A stretch of 64,000 bases of DNA from Vitellaria paradoxa (Eukaryota; Streptophyta; Magnoliopsida; Ericales; Sapotaceae). Every line of letters begins with the position of its first letter. Position 1 is the stretch's first letter. Below are positions 1 through 13,075 of this stretch, in pieces. Made by a program: the position numbers and the translations under genes. The stretch spans positions 8,778,342 through 8,842,341 of the forward strand of contig CM034234.1 of assembly GCA_019916065.1 (NCBI GenBank), read 5' to 3'. Under the pieces are notes generated by a model that was not told the DNA's origin, searched no databases, and saw nothing but the letters and a program-made list of their open reading frames with translations.

Positions 1-1921
1 GGGAAGACACTAGTTGTAACTTCTTCTTTCTAATCTTCATTTTCTCGAATGCTCTCCAGTACAAAATATCCGTCAAACTACCACTGTCGACCAAAACTAT
101 CCAAAATTTGAAGTTAGCAATAATCAAGGAAATGACTAAGGTGTCATCATAGGATTGGCACAGCTGTTTTGCTTCTTCTTTTGTGAAGGTAATTGAAGGG
201 CAATGAGGCCAGGCCTTCTTGCTCGGTCGCTCAGTCCTCAGAACTTCACGAGGGGCTCTTGTCTCCTAAGTATACCTCCTTCTAGTGTTAGAGGATTCCC
301 CCAGTAGTGAATCCACCTGAAATTACTTATATTTCTCCGATCGGCTAATTATTCTGTCATGCTTGATCGAGACTCCTCGATACAGGACTTCTTCGTCGAG
401 GGTTTCTTCATTCAGGACTTCTTTGTTTGGCCCTTCTATTATTATCCCGACTGGCCACAAATCTTCCAAGCCGACTGTGTCTAATCAACTTCTCGATATG
501 CCTCTTTAGGTCGATACAATCATCTGAATCATGCTCATGATCCCTATGAAATCGATAATACTTTGCTCAAGACCTTTTGTCAACTGGAGTCTTTAACCTT
601 TCAGTCCATTTCAAGGCCAGATCATTCTGGATTTCAAAGAACACATTCTCCAACGTCATGTTGAGCGGAGTAAAATTATAGTCGAGATCACTGTACTGCC
701 TCATGCCCTCGTCTGATCTGTCATTGAATCTCTGATTTTTGGGATTCTGAGAATCCTAAGAATTCCCAAAATCATTTAGCTGCTTTTTATCAATTTTGGA
801 GCCTCCTACCCCATCACTTTCCTGCTTGGCCCTAAGGTCATCTTCCACATTAATATGTCACTAAGCCCGTGCCATCAGCTCAGCCATATCAACGGGAGCT
901 TTCGCAAGGAGAAAGGCCATAAACCTGGGGTTCTTAGCCCACTTATGAAGGCTGTAACTGCCACCTTGTCATTTACCTCATCGACCTCCAAAACCTCTTT
1001 GTTGAATTTTCCCACAAAATCTTATAGAGGCTTATTCTTGCCTTGTTTGATTGTTAAGAGGTGGGTGGCTGGTCTCCTCTACCTTTTTCTTTCAATAAAA
1101 TGACTCACAAACAGCTTACTAAGCTGCGAAAAGTTGGTAATAGTGCTTGGTTTGATTTTGTTAAACCACAATCGAGCCGGCCCTTGAGTATTACCAGGAA
1201 GACCCGACATAGGATCTCATTAGGATACGCATGTATGCACATTAAAGTCTTGCATGTCTCCAAATGGTCTAAAAGATCTTTCAAACCATCAAATGAGTCA
1301 AGTGCTGGGATCTTGAACTTATACAGTATGGGGCAAACCATGACTGCTGCAGAGAATAGCAAATTACCATTAACATCCACATCGTCAATCACATTTGAGC
1401 CTTTAACAATGGCTAAAACACCATGGATTTGAGCTTGTATGGCCATCATGGGCTCCTCCAACAGGTTAATGCTAGTATCCCTTACGCTAGCTCCTTATGT
1501 GCGAGATTACTCTAAATAGCTGTCAGCTCCAACAGTCTTCTCTTACCTCCTAGACTCTTTTGGCTACCTGACGAGGATCTTATTCTCTCCTACAACACCT
1601 ACTCCATGTCCATCTTCATTTTGGCTACCGTTCATTTCAACCACCCTCTATTATGTGCCCTATTTATAAGGAGATCCACTAGAGGAGCTAGGACGTGAAC
1701 AGAAACGACATGCTGCTGCTGAAACAGCGCCTGATTTTAGGTCACGAGACTCTGCATGACTGCTATCATTTCTCTTATATGGGTCTCAATGGCATTTATC
1801 CTTTTGTCATTTTGGTTCTCCATTGTTTCTGCTGGTTGTGAATGATGTTGAGTGTTTATGTTGGACCTGGTTTGGACCATAAAAATTACGAGAAAAGTCA
1901 ATTCCCACAGACGGTGCCAAT
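1..1921 (-). mobile_element. Ty3/gypsy retrotransposon, gag-protease part, decayed and cut by window edge
   Basis: Reading leftwards on the minus strand there is a primer-binding-type site next to the LTR (1902-1920, reading TTGGCACCGTCTGTGGGAA). Next comes a gag frame at 1461-1105 with the plant gypsy signature FDGLKDLLDHLETCKTLM. The gag reading continues past a TAA at 1024-1022. Further on, around 570-450, is the Gag C-terminal motif EHDSDDCIDLKRHIEKLI. At about 95-70 is a retropepsin-like active site, VDSGSLTDIL. The order LTR-PBS-gag-PR fits a gypsy element transcribed leftwards, with pol beyond the window. In-frame stops and frame changes show that it is dead. The family call rests on motif recognition. 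Confidence 0.8.
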
Positions 1922-2265
1922 TGATGACTCAATAAATTGGAATCCTTCATGAATCTATTCCAAACCTAGAATGTTGTCTAATACATCGGTGTGGTGCATG
2001 CCAAAGAGTCTCTGATGCTTAAGTTAGTAAGGGAATTGAGAAAGTATTTTAATAGAGTTTCAAGAAGATAGAGTGTATGTACTTTGTATTTTTAGGAGAT
2101 GGTGTATATATACAGAGGTGTGAGACCTGCGTGGGCATAATGCATGTGAGCCGTAGATAATTATGCTTTCCCTCTAATTGACCAACTCTGAAATGTGTTC
2201 AGATTCTACCTCTCAAGTACAAGAGGGTGGTCGTAGTTTTACTTGGTGAAATCCGAGGCCATCTC
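1922..2265 (-). repeat. Probable 5' LTR of the gypsy element (outer end uncertain)
   Basis: The LTR boundary beside the primer-binding site is at about 1922, where the plus strand starts with TGATGACTC. The sequence shows LTR-like landmarks, including a TATA-like stretch at about 2104-2113. A related diverged copy lies near 46.98 kb. No second LTR is visible, so the outer end is a guess. Confidence 0.5.
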
Positions 2266-2601
2266 CACAGGGAGGGCTTTGTTAAAAGCTCTAAACTTAT
2301 TGTCTTAGTTAGTAGACGAACCTAAATTAATCTAAACTAACTTTAGATTTATGGGATACTCGATTATGGTTGGGTTGAGAATGATAGAGTGAAGGAATTA
2401 TGAATGTTAAATTAAGATAAAGACACTACAAATCAAAATACCTAAGATAATCTTGACTTTGAATCAAATATGGGATAGCAATAGTTTACTCAAATGCATT
2501 GATAACTCCACCTAGCAAATGCACATGCATTTCTAAGTCGAAAGATAAATTAGAACCTAATTTATGGAACTCAAGGTAAGCGGAGGCTTTTGAAATTAGT
2601 T

Positions 2602-2990
2602 TCGGACTCACTAAGACATTGAATCAAGCGCTTAGTGAGCACGAGCATCAACTTGTAACCAAGCTTTGATTGTAACACTGGTGAATTGATTTATTAAGAA
2701 AACCTTATGTTATGGTTTTAGGAAAATAGGTTTCAAATCACCGGGCCATTAAATTAAGCACTTGGTATGCACAAGTGGCCACTCGTAACTAAACTATGAT
2801 TATAACACGGGTGATTTGATTTCGTAAGAAAACTTAATTTGGGTTTTAGAAAATATATTTCTAACTCACTGGGAAATTGAACCAAATACTTGGTGTGCAC
2901 AAGTGAAAACTTGTAACCAAGTTTTTGGTTGCAACATGGGTGAGTTGATTTCAAAAAAACCCTAACTTAATATGAGATTCCAATTAGAAA
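2602..2990. repeat. Three-copy tandem repeat, period about 129 bp
   Basis: Three diverged copies follow head to tail. The landmark CTTRGTRWGCAC occurs at about 2631, 2761 and 2889, giving spacings of 130 and 128 bp. Each copy also has a G-T-A-A-C-C/T-A-A-G/A motif and a run of A with TTAGGTTTT-like sequence. The 66-codon minus frame at 2754-2954 is a by-product of the repeat and not a gene. Confidence 0.7.
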
Positions 2991-5019
2991 TCAAAAAGAT
3001 ATTTCATTGAAAAATATTTTTTTACGTTTGAGTTCACTAAACTACCACACCACCTTCAATGGCTTGAAGCCAAGAACAAACTTTAGCCTAACATACTTGA
3101 ACTTCGAAGGAGAAAATATACTTGCAAACCATCCATTAATGTAAAACAAAAAGTGAAACAAAAGAAGATATTAAAGATTAAAGAAATGAAACAAAATATG
3201 AAATAAATCTGAACTTTTAAAGTTTGGAATTGAAATAATTAAATGCGAAGTAACTTACATGCATAAATCCTAGAGAGAGAAAAGCAAAATCACCTTATGA
3301 AACTTCAAATAAATCCAATGCGTACAAAGTAGTATAGCTAATCCAAAGTAATGAACTTGAAAACGTAAACCCTAACTCTAATACTAATGAAATAATGTAA
3401 TGTAAAAACTCCCCTGTAATGTCAGCGATCATGCCTTTTTATGGGCATATAGCAATTAAGGGTAAAAAGGTAAATTTATGATTCCAAAATAATATCAAAA
3501 ATCTACTAGAGTGAAGTCACGGGTGCCTAAAAAAACGTTGGTGTGCGCCCAAGGCTATTGCACATCCAAGTGTTCGACAAAAATCTTAAGAGACGAGTAT
3601 AAAAAAGGCTCTCGGTGGGCACCCAAGGTGCATCTCAGTCAGGCGCACGCAAAGGGGGTCGTATGCCCTAAATCCAGGGGGCGCACGCGAAGGTGTAGTG
3701 CTACTTCTGATAGCTTTCTGTCCTTAACTTCTAATGCAATTTTGACATTGAAGATAATAGATTCAGGCTTGGCTAAAACACACAAGTTGTAGTCATTTGA
3801 GTCTTCTTTCCAACCCAAAAAGAATCAGGTCAATCGGAGTTGTGAGCAAAAAGTTATGGTCAAAAAAACTTACAAGGTATCAAGCCGAAACTTCAACTGA
3901 ACACTACTTCAACCATCTTGAACTTCGGAACATTTCCTTTTCCTCGGCAGCCAAGGTAACTGATCTTATTCCTTGGGAGGGTTAGTCAGATGTTGAGGAA
4001 GTCTTAGGAATCATTAGATATGTCAGCATTTATGTCTTCAAGCTGTTTTCTCTATGCATGCCAAATGTTCGGCAGAATGTCCCAAAAGACACCAAAGCCT
4101 ATTCTTGCACTTCCTTACTCCGACTTGCTTTGGCTCCTCCTCACATACACTCTTAGTATTATTTAGGGCTAAAACATCAAGTTATATCACGTGAAACACA
4201 CAAACAATAAGAATGTATGGAAATGAGATAATTAAGCTAACACCTCACCAATAACAAGTAGAATTACATAATTTGCATGCTCAATAGATATAGAATTGTG
4301 CAATAATGCATACTAATCCCTAATCAAATTATGTCACGTGTATTGTAGATCCCAAGGTCGATTCTCATAATTAGTTATTAAAATCGTTAAGCAGCAAGTA
4401 ACACTTTCATAGGCAAAAATCACGGAATATGACAGAATACGGTTACACATGTGATTATGACGTAAACAATCTTGTCTTTAATATGTTGATCGGTCAGCTT
4501 GACCTAGGTCTTTATCATTTAGTCGGATCGAGTCTCAATCATAGTCGTTCAGGTAACCTTGTTCGGTTGGGTAAACCTATTAGGTTGGGCACACCCTATT
4601 ATATCTTATATGACTTTTTTTTTAATTAAAGCTTGTTTTTTTATTTATTTTTTGTTTGATAACTTTTAGAAGTATGTTATTCACATCCATAAAAACAAAT
4701 ACTTACTAATAAAAAACTTCATGCATATGTATATGAAAAAAGTTGATTTTTTTCATTCATTGGTGATTTTTTTTTAATTTTTAATCAATTTTTTATAATT
4801 TTTTCATAAATGTTAATAACATATCTAAAATTATCAAACAAACAAAAATTAGTAAAAAAAAATCATATAAAATAAAAAATACTTAAAAAAATAAAAGCTA
4901 AAACTAAACCTTACCAAACCAAATCTCACAATGAATGTATAGCTAGCCCAAGCAATCTTTTTAGTTAAGCCTCTCATATATTTACCCGACCATTTCAACT
5001 TATACTTTCAAACAATTCT

Positions 5020-5023
<4 letters not shown>

Positions 5024-5052
<29 letters not shown>
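5024..5052. repeat. (AT)n microsatellite
   Basis: About 14 AT dinucleotides in an AT-rich intergenic stretch. Confidence 0.9.
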
Positions 5053-5054
<2 letters not shown>

Positions 5055-5107
5055 TACCACTTTTAAAATGTTTCAAAAATGTTTAAAAAATATAACTAAT
5101 TGAAATT

Positions 5108-5810
5108 AATGATTATCTATTTTTATCCGCACACTGTAGATCTATAGACACACTTGACAAATATTGACCGTAGGCCAATGGGTTCGCTTAGTAGATATTG
5201 TCCGCTCTGGGTTCCGGTAACCTATAGACTTCTCCCTCACCAATATTTCGCACACCGTAGGTTCGTTTGGCAGATATTATCCGCTTTAGACTCCGGTAAC
5301 CCATAGACTTCTCCCTCACCAATTTAAAACGTGTCTGATGAAGAGGAGAAAGTCTTGTAATCTACCTTAGTTCTTGACTCTTTTTTGATGTGAGACAGTT
5401 TGGTATTATCAGTGCTTCTCCTTTTCGATATGAGACAATTTTGGTATAATCAGTGCCTCTAGTCAAGGACTGAGAACTAGGACCGACGAGCTTATGACCC
5501 CTTCGATTTCCATAGATGACTGGCTGATGATGGTCCATTTTTGTCCACAAGGATTGAAGACTAGAAACGACAAGCTCATGGCCCCTTCGATTTCCACAGA
5601 TAGCCAGCTGATGGTGGTTTATTTTCGTCCGCACACTATTGGTACTCTTACTAGATATTGTCTGCTTTTATGCACCCTACTGTAGGCACTCTCATGCACA
5701 GTTTCAAAACGCATCGTGCAAGAGAAAGAAGAATTGGGCGCTTATAAGTTACCAAAATCTTCGATTCCTTTCTGATGTGGGATCACTTTTGGTGTTATTA
5801 GTGCCTCCCA
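5108..5810. repeat. Composite interspersed repeat with duplicated internal modules
   Basis: This is a mosaic of three modules. Module A contains AGATATTRTCCGCT and CTATAGACTTCTCCCTCACC and occurs at about 5108-5245 and 5246-5325. Module B contains GATRTGRGA and GTRTTATYAGTGCYTC and occurs near 5388, 5428 and 5775. Module C contains CCCCTTCGATTTCC and occurs at 5465-5548 and 5549-5632, a period of 84 bp. The AGATATTGTCCGCT and GATGTGGGATC words are familiar from non-autonomous repeats in many dicot genomes. I infer a rearranged copy of such an element. No coding capacity is seen. Confidence 0.55.
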
Positions 5811-7709
5811 TGAAGTTCCCCCTATTTTTTTTTCCAGCAAACCACTCTGTTTTTTTTAACACAATTTGCACTTATAAATACCTTCAAACAATTTCTAAAT
5901 CATAGTCTCTTTCCCTAAATTTAATTTATCATTTTTTTGCATGCAAAAATACAATCGATTTCTTTGGCAAAATAATAATAATAATAATAGCAATAACATA
6001 ATCCTTTTGTGCCGCACAATCTAACGAGCGATTAATGACCTGGTGTTGTTATTTTGGCAGATCAACAGTTCACCTTATTTTAATTAAATAAGGGAAATCA
6101 AAATAATTTTTTGGTTAAAGAGTGGACTTATTTAAATTCCGTAAATAATTTATTATACTTCACTTTATTTTTAATTTTTGATTAAGATGTACATTTAGAT
6201 TTGAAATCAACTATTGATTAAAAATCAAAAATCAATGTTATTAAATATCCACAAACCAGACCAATCCATAATTAAATGATTAAAATAATTTATAATCCAA
6301 TAAGTAAAATTTATATAAATAATAAAATAATTCGGGCTATAAAATAATTTATATGAAACTATAGTCATTACAGAAGCATGACTTTTTAGATCTTAAAAGA
6401 TTAAACTGGGCACAACATACAAAATATGTAATTTTGATTGAACTTATCGTATTTTCAGTGACACTTGATGGCTTGACTAATAGAAGAGTTTAACCATTAT
6501 AATATTTTATAATACGGGAAGTCATTTTAATGGATAAATGTGAAAGATAAGTCCTTATATTTAACATAATATTTAAGATAAATTTATGTAATAAGTCTGT
6601 ATTACTATTAGATTAAGTGAGAATATAATCTTATCATTCAATATGGTTACTTGTATACATTCTCACAATTAAATTAATTATTTCAAATAACTTTTAAATG
6701 AAAAAATAAACTTTACGTCTCTATATTTTGTATTGAATTTCAATTTAATATTTTACTTTTTGATAGCAACAATCAAGCTTTTATATTTAAAATTTTATCC
6801 GTTAATCTTGACAAAAACTTATGAAATGTTAATTTTATAAAATGTATGAGTGTAAACTTTTATAAACTAAAAGATGAGAGTTTTATAAAATCAACGATAG
6901 TTAGTAAATTTTTGAAAAATGAATACTCAAGTGAAATATGAATATATATAAATATGATAATTTTTGAAAAATTAGAATATAAATACGATAAAAATATATT
7001 AAAAATATAACTTTTATCAACTATATTTATTTACATAACATTTGTAAAAAATAATTCAATATATTATTAAATACATAAATAAATAATAAGCCTTTTTTAT
7101 TTGGCAAACACTACGCCAAGGTAACCCGGCAGTTGACCGACAAACAAAGGGTCATATTCAGCCGCCCGGGTCGACTTGACCCAAACTAAATTAATGGGTA
7201 GCTGCCCTCAGTAGATCTATATTTTACTTTTGATTTTATTTTAAGAATTAATTTTGAATCGTTTTATTTCGATTTTATACTTTTAAATTACTTTATTTTG
7301 CCCCGTTGTTAAATTTATTGGCAAAAATATTATTTGTTAATTTTTTAACTATAATTACGAAAAGAAAATAATTCAAAACTAAAATAAAATGATTTAAAAT
7401 AAAACTAGAAATTCTAAGGCTGCAGTGAAAAAATTCACCGTAAAAATTGTAGTGAAAAATCAAAAGTTGAAATTTAATTGTCTTTAGTCGAATGGTTTTA
7501 ATTTAATTTAATTAAAATTATTTTTTAAATAAAAATAAAAATTAAAAAAATTTTATTAAAATAGTAATTAATATAAAATATAAAAAGAGACGTGTTATTA
7601 AAGTGGAAATGGATCGAAACCTTTCATTTCTTCTCTCTTCGCAGCAGCCCTTGAACCCATAAAACTAGTGATATCAGCCATGCCTCTGCCGGCTCCTATA
7701 CATTCAGTC

Positions 7710-7713
<4 letters not shown>
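5811..7713. other. AT-rich intergenic DNA, no gene seen
   Basis: Long A/T runs without credible reading frames. A GC-richer patch at 7.11-7.21 kb has no recognisable feature. The right end, from about 7.6 kb, becomes the leader and promoter region of the hydrolase gene. Confidence 0.5.

Positions 7714-7741
<28 letters not shown>
7714..7741. repeat. (TC)n tract in the hydrolase 5' leader region
   Basis: About 14 TC repeats lie some 110 bp upstream of the hydrolase ATG. Pyrimidine (CT) tracts are common in plant leaders and core promoters. A regulatory role is only inferred. Confidence 0.8.
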
Positions 7742-7849
7742 GCGTTATTCTTGGTCTAATCTTGAGCCTTTTTGATCATCTGGGTAGTGGCTGTAGTGGG
7801 TATTCTTCAAGTTCCGGTGTGTTAGAGAAGGGGCGGGCATAGAAGAAAG

Positions 7850-10800
7850 ATGGCGGCTGGAGTGAGCAGGAAGATATCAGCTGCATCAGCTAGGGCTCAC
7901 ACTAGAAGGCCAAAGCAGAGCAATCCTCAACTTCCTTCAGGTGGGTTTTACTTTTCTCTTCAGTTTTTATATAAATATTTGGTCTTGTATGTTGTATCCA
8001 TAAATGGATCAATTAAAATTCAGTGACATGGGTCATACTTCTTTTGGAAAAATAATGTCTGTTGGGTGATGACATGCTTGCCTGGATATAATTTTGAATG
8101 CAACAAATGATAACTTGTCAATGATATGGGGAAAATAATGTTTTTAATTTTCATTTTTGAGATTTAATCTGACATTGTCACTTTTAACAAATGGGTAAGG
8201 GACCTAAGTGTCTCTAACATTCTTGCCGGTTTTGCTACTAAAGTAAAGGGGGTTTTGTTCATTTTATGGATGTTATTGTGTTCTTTTATAGCTTTATTCT
8301 ATTCTCAAGTTTCCTTTGGTGATTTTGATACAATTTCATTTCCTACTAACGTTATACATAGTTTTTATAATTTCTTAATTGATGATGTAAATGTGATTGA
8401 TTATCTGCACTTTTGACGGGGTTTATTTTGAATTGAAATGGCCCTATAAGACTATTGAATACACATGCATTTGTACATGTTTCGATGTTAATACCACAAG
8501 GAAGGTGAACTCAACAATTTTCAGGATAAATCCCCATACTTAGATCTTGTTAATTTTAGTTTTGTATGTGACATTAAACATTATGATAAGTTTCCCTGTC
8601 AAGTCAATTCTTATAACTTGTATGTAAAATTTATCTTGACGAATTTGATACAAATTTAATATTTCTATGCTTGATGAGTGGGATTTTTCTTCAATTGACT
8701 GATTATAGTTATTATTTTCCTTCTTCTTTTAATACCAGGGGAATTCCCTTCTTTGGTAGGATTATTCCCCTAGAGGTCCTGACCTACCCACTAGTAATGC
8801 TAGGGGTTCAATTTGGTGACCTCTACTTCAATTGGTAGAGGTCTTATCATCCCATGTGGGCTATTATTTCCAAAATTAGTAAAGTAAATTTCCTACCCAC
8901 AGCTTTGTAGACTGTGTTAATCATAAGTTAATATTTTCAGGGATGTTTAAGAAAATATTAGTTGTGTTCGTTATGGGGTTTATGGCATGGGCTTATCAGG
9001 CAATACAGCCACCTCCGCCGAGGATATGTGGATCTGCAGATGGCCCTCCTGTTACAGGACCTAGGATACAACTTAGTGACGGAAGGCATTTAGCTTACAA
9101 AGAGCATGGTGTCCCAAAAGATAAAGCCAAGTACAAAATAATATTTGTCCATGGCTTCGACACGTGCAGACACGATGCTGTAGTTGCCACAAGATTATCT
9201 CCGGTACTGAGACTTTATTTTGCTTCTGCTTTTTTCTTTTGCTGCGGGCCTTTAATTTAATCTATTTGGTTGTTGTATTGCTTGATTCATGGTTGATTTG
9301 ACAGGACGTTGTTGAAGAACTGGGGGTCTACATTGTGTCATTTGACAGACCAGGTTATGGAGAGAGTGATCCTAATCCAAAACGAACGTTGAAGAGTTCG
9401 GCTTTGGATATAGAGGAGCTTGCTGATCAGTTGGGACTAGGATCCAAATTTTATGTTATTGGCTTTTCCATGGGTGGGCAGTTGATTTGGACCTGCCTCA
9501 AGTACATTCCTCACAGGTAAGGTTTGTCCAAGTTATATATGCTAGGGATGGAGACGCGCACACCATGTGTATTTAATTTTCTTTGTCTTTCTTCCCCTCC
9601 TATTCTTCTCTTTCATCGTATGATATTTCAAGATGGAGTAGGAATCTCCTTTCTAATTTGCAAACTGATGAAGAAAAAACACAAATAGAGAAAAAGGGAG
9701 AAGTTATGAAAGAGTAGAAATGCAATTAGATTAGGAGTGGTAAGTTAATGGAGATGTTGAGGGCTATTTGAGCTGTATAAATATGTGACCCACTTCACAA
9801 AAAGGGAGACACTAAAAAGTGCTTTCCGCTTATATGTTAGTATAAATGAGGGATGAGGGGATATAATTAAAAATGGGATTAACATTATGCATATCTTTCA
9901 CTTTTTAGAACTGGTGCTGTCTCTGCTTTTCTATAAATGTTGCAGGGGTGAGAAAAATTGCCCAGGAACATAATTGACCTTATTAGTTTTCTTTGGTTTC
10001 TATCAACATGTTGCTGTCTGTTCTTCCTGTTTGTGTGCCCCTGCTTACCTGACATGCTAACAGACTTGCAGGAGCGGCTCTTTTGGCTCCAGCTATCAAC
10101 TACTGGTGGCCTGGCTTTCCTGCTAATGTATCTAAAGAAGCCTACTACCAGCTTTTTCCTCAGGACCAGTGGGCAGTTCGTGTTTCTCACTATACTCCAT
10201 GGCTTACCTACTGGTGGAACACTCAGAAGTGGTTTCCTTGTTTTACAGTGATAGCTAAAAGTCTTGATATTCTTTCTCGCCAAGACTTAGAACTGTTAAA
10301 GACCAGGATTCCTCTGGGAACACCACATGAGGTATAAAAATCTATATGTATATATTTTGTCTTGCTAAATTGAAAATCATGTTATAAGGTCATTACTTGG
10401 TGCAATTGCAGCCTTAAAACCTCGGCCTGCCAACTGTGAGAACATAGTTTGATGGCCACTTCCTGCAAAATGCTAAAACAGTTTGTTTTGATCCATTCTA
10501 CTTCCCTTAGCACCATCAATTAATGGAAAATGATACTGGGTTACCTTTACTAACTAGACTTTTATTTTGTGAACATAAAATGGTTAGTTTCAGTTTGTAC
10601 CTCATTATTTCCATGATTGTTACTTTATCACATCAGTGGCAACTTTTGTTCCATGGTACTTATATGCTTTAATTAATTTTCCCTAAATCTTAATACAATT
10701 TAAGTACCAGAATTTCACACCAGGAAACATATGTATAGGCTACAGTCAATTGTTGCTAAATTTTAAATGATACACAATTTCATGTTCTTGTGGGAGCTGT

Positions 10801-11915
10801 TACTAACCTGCTTTGGAAAGAATGTGAAGGTTTTGTTATGTTCTTGGTGGGGCTATAAGTTGGGTTCAAGTAACAGAAAATCCTGTCGAATCGTTCGTTT
10901 TTTGTTTATTTTGGTTGATTTGGAAGGAGAGAAACAGTAGAAATTTTCTGTGACTTGAGAGACCCATGCATAGAGTGAATAGTTTGTTTTGTGTACATTG
11001 TATAGTTGGGTGGCCGGGGTATAGAGCTTCGTTTGTTTTATTTTTGGCCTTTGCAGAGAATATGTCAAGATGACAACTTCTTGAGTCAGTGTGTATTTAG
11101 AAGGAATTTTCTTAATTCCTTTTCACATAATTGTGTTGTTTTTCTGCCATTGTGATGGATATTTGGATGTTTCCAAGGCGTTCACGTTTCATGTGATATA
11201 CATCATGGGAGACTTTCAAGTTGAAGGAACTTTAAAGAGGGCCTTGACTTGATGACTGGGACATCTCCCTTCCTCCCCCCTCTTGTAGAAACCATTGAAG
11301 TTTGCATATCCTTTGATTGAACTATCCCCAAGTGACGTTCGCTCTCTTTTTGAAATTGTGTTTTATGGTCGTTGCAGAGGACCTCTAAAAGCGCGGGATG
11401 GCACTGGGAACTTGTTATGGCTCTATTTTGAGAATCCGTTCTGTGATTGTGTTTTTGGCCACTTTTAACTTGCTAATATTTGAATTTTAATTAAGAGAAG
11501 TTAAATTGGCAATATTCTCATCATTTGTTATGCTCAATTATCTAGTCATTTGCTCCCCTGTAATCTCAAGTTACATTTTCTGTCACCTTTTCTTGGGTTT
11601 CAGGGACAGCGAAGACAGCAAGGAGAATACGAGAGTCTCCACCGTGACTTGATGATCAGCCTTGGAAAATGGGACTTCATTCCTATGGAGCTGGAGAACC
11701 CATTTCCGCGTGGGGAAGGTTCAGTCCACATATGGCAAGGAGACGAAGATAAGCTTGTGCATGTTACATTGCAGCGTTATATTGTCCAACGTCTCCCATG
11801 GATTAGGTATCATGAACTTGCAGGTTCTGGGCATATGTTCCCATTTGCTGATGGAATTGCTGATGCTATTGTCAAAGCACTCTTGGTTGGGGAAAATAGC
11901 CAGCCTCAGATCTGA
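7850..11915 (+). CDS. Alpha/beta-hydrolase superfamily protein, membrane-anchored
   Basis: The five-exon model is 7850-7940, 8941-9203, 9305-9516, 10064-10331 and 11604-11915. All introns are GT-AG, and the model gives 381 residues. A short basic N-terminus is followed by a hydrophobic segment at about residues 34-50 (from FKKILVVFVMGFMAWAYQA), then a proline-rich linker, which suggests a signal anchor. The hydrolase fold shows HGF near the oxyanion position and the nucleophile elbow G-F-S173-M-G-G. The likely acid is D327 in QGDEDKLV and the likely base is H355 in GSGHMFPF, so the triad looks intact. It resembles the uncharacterised plant hydrolases typified by the words YWWPGFPAN. The substrate is unknown. 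The ATG is the first in the exon and gives a frame that continues cleanly through the first splice. No TATA box was seen. Confidence 0.9.
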
Positions 11916-13075
11916 TTGAGGGGCAAGGTTTCACTGTGTTACATTTCTTGTGCTGTTGTTTCTGGGTCCTGAAGCCTATTTTGGTTCACTTTTATATGTA
12001 TGACAAATTTTGGATCAGTTAAAAGGGTTTTCTACAGCTGAGCTTCAACATTCTGCAGATGTTGATGGAGTGTTTATTTTTATTTTCTTTCATCTTTAAA
12101 GCTCAATTTGTTTTAATGTCAAGTGTTTTATAAAAAAAAACGCATTTATTCATTTTTTAAAAATATTTTCTTAAAATTTGAATAATTTTCTTTTTTTTTA
12201 ATTTTATATTGAAACAAACGGGGTATAAATTTTATAGACCTTAAAAAAATATATGCTTTGTGAAACATTATTCTATCCCAAATGGAAAAACAATACAAAA
12301 AATTCTACTAGAATAATGAGATATTGAAGGGTTTAAATACATAAATTGATTTTTTGTCGCAACATTCTAAGGTACTATGTGGTAAAAAATTATTTTGGGT
12401 ATAAATTTACTAACTTTCTGTATAAATTTACCGACTTTTATTAGTATAAATCTATCAATTTTTAGCATAATTCTTATCTATTAACTTTTGACCCAAAAAA
12501 ATGACAAAAATTATTAAAAATTAAATTTCTAAATGCTCTTGATAGAAGAATTTTATGGTAATGTTTTTTTAGTTGTATAACATTGACCTATAATATGTAT
12601 ATATATTCTCTTTCAAGCTAGTTACTCTTAAAACTTCTACCCCAAAATTAAGAAAAAGAGACGAATTAAAGGACCGACAAATTTCAATTTAAACAATGTA
12701 ATGGTTGGTTGTATTTTGACTTCGACGATGACTACAACCAAACGACGCCATGTCGTTTTATAATCTCATTTTTGAAGTGGGTCCAAAAAGTACGATTAAA
12801 CTAATATTACATTTGATTTGTTAAAAATAAAAAAATTTTAAAAAATTATTCATACGAATTATAATCTCACGATTTATTTTACTTTATTTTATTTTTTATT
12901 ATTTTAAATGCTCCCTAAATCGGGAATCTTTGTTAAGAAAAACAAAATTAAAAAAAAAAAAACAAATCGAGGATCCATATTTTTAAGCCTTAAATGACCA
13001 AATTACCCTTCTTAATTAATCAGATAACAAAAATAACAAGCATTCAACTCCCACGCAAATTTAAAATGATTACCT
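11916..13075. other. Gene-free stretch between convergent hydrolase and germin-like genes
   Basis: It starts with the hydrolase 3' untranslated region. The rest is AT-rich, with poly-A and poly-T runs. I see no gene or defined element. Confidence 0.5.

Larger units (their letters stand above)
2266..5107. other. Gene-free stretch, transposon-derived and AT-rich
   Basis: No gene is supported here. The part from 2.27 to 4.4 kb looks like degenerate non-coding retroelement DNA and includes a three-copy tandem repeat. Its GC content is higher at 3.5-3.75 kb, where a 93-codon plus frame (3511-3792) has no recognisable domain. From 4.6 to 5.1 kb the sequence is A/T-rich and low in complexity. Confidence 0.4.

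Noticed and set aside
855..1432. Plus-strand frames of 82 and 123 codons
   Set aside because: Antisense to the gypsy gag reading, which carries recognisable family motifs.
3511..3985. Plus frames of 93 and 62 codons
   Set aside because: They lie in repeat-like DNA with no domain and follow each other in different frames. More likely transposon debris.
9885..10283. Minus-strand frame of 132 codons
   Set aside because: Antisense to exon 4 of the hydrolase, whose catalytic-fold translation is clear.
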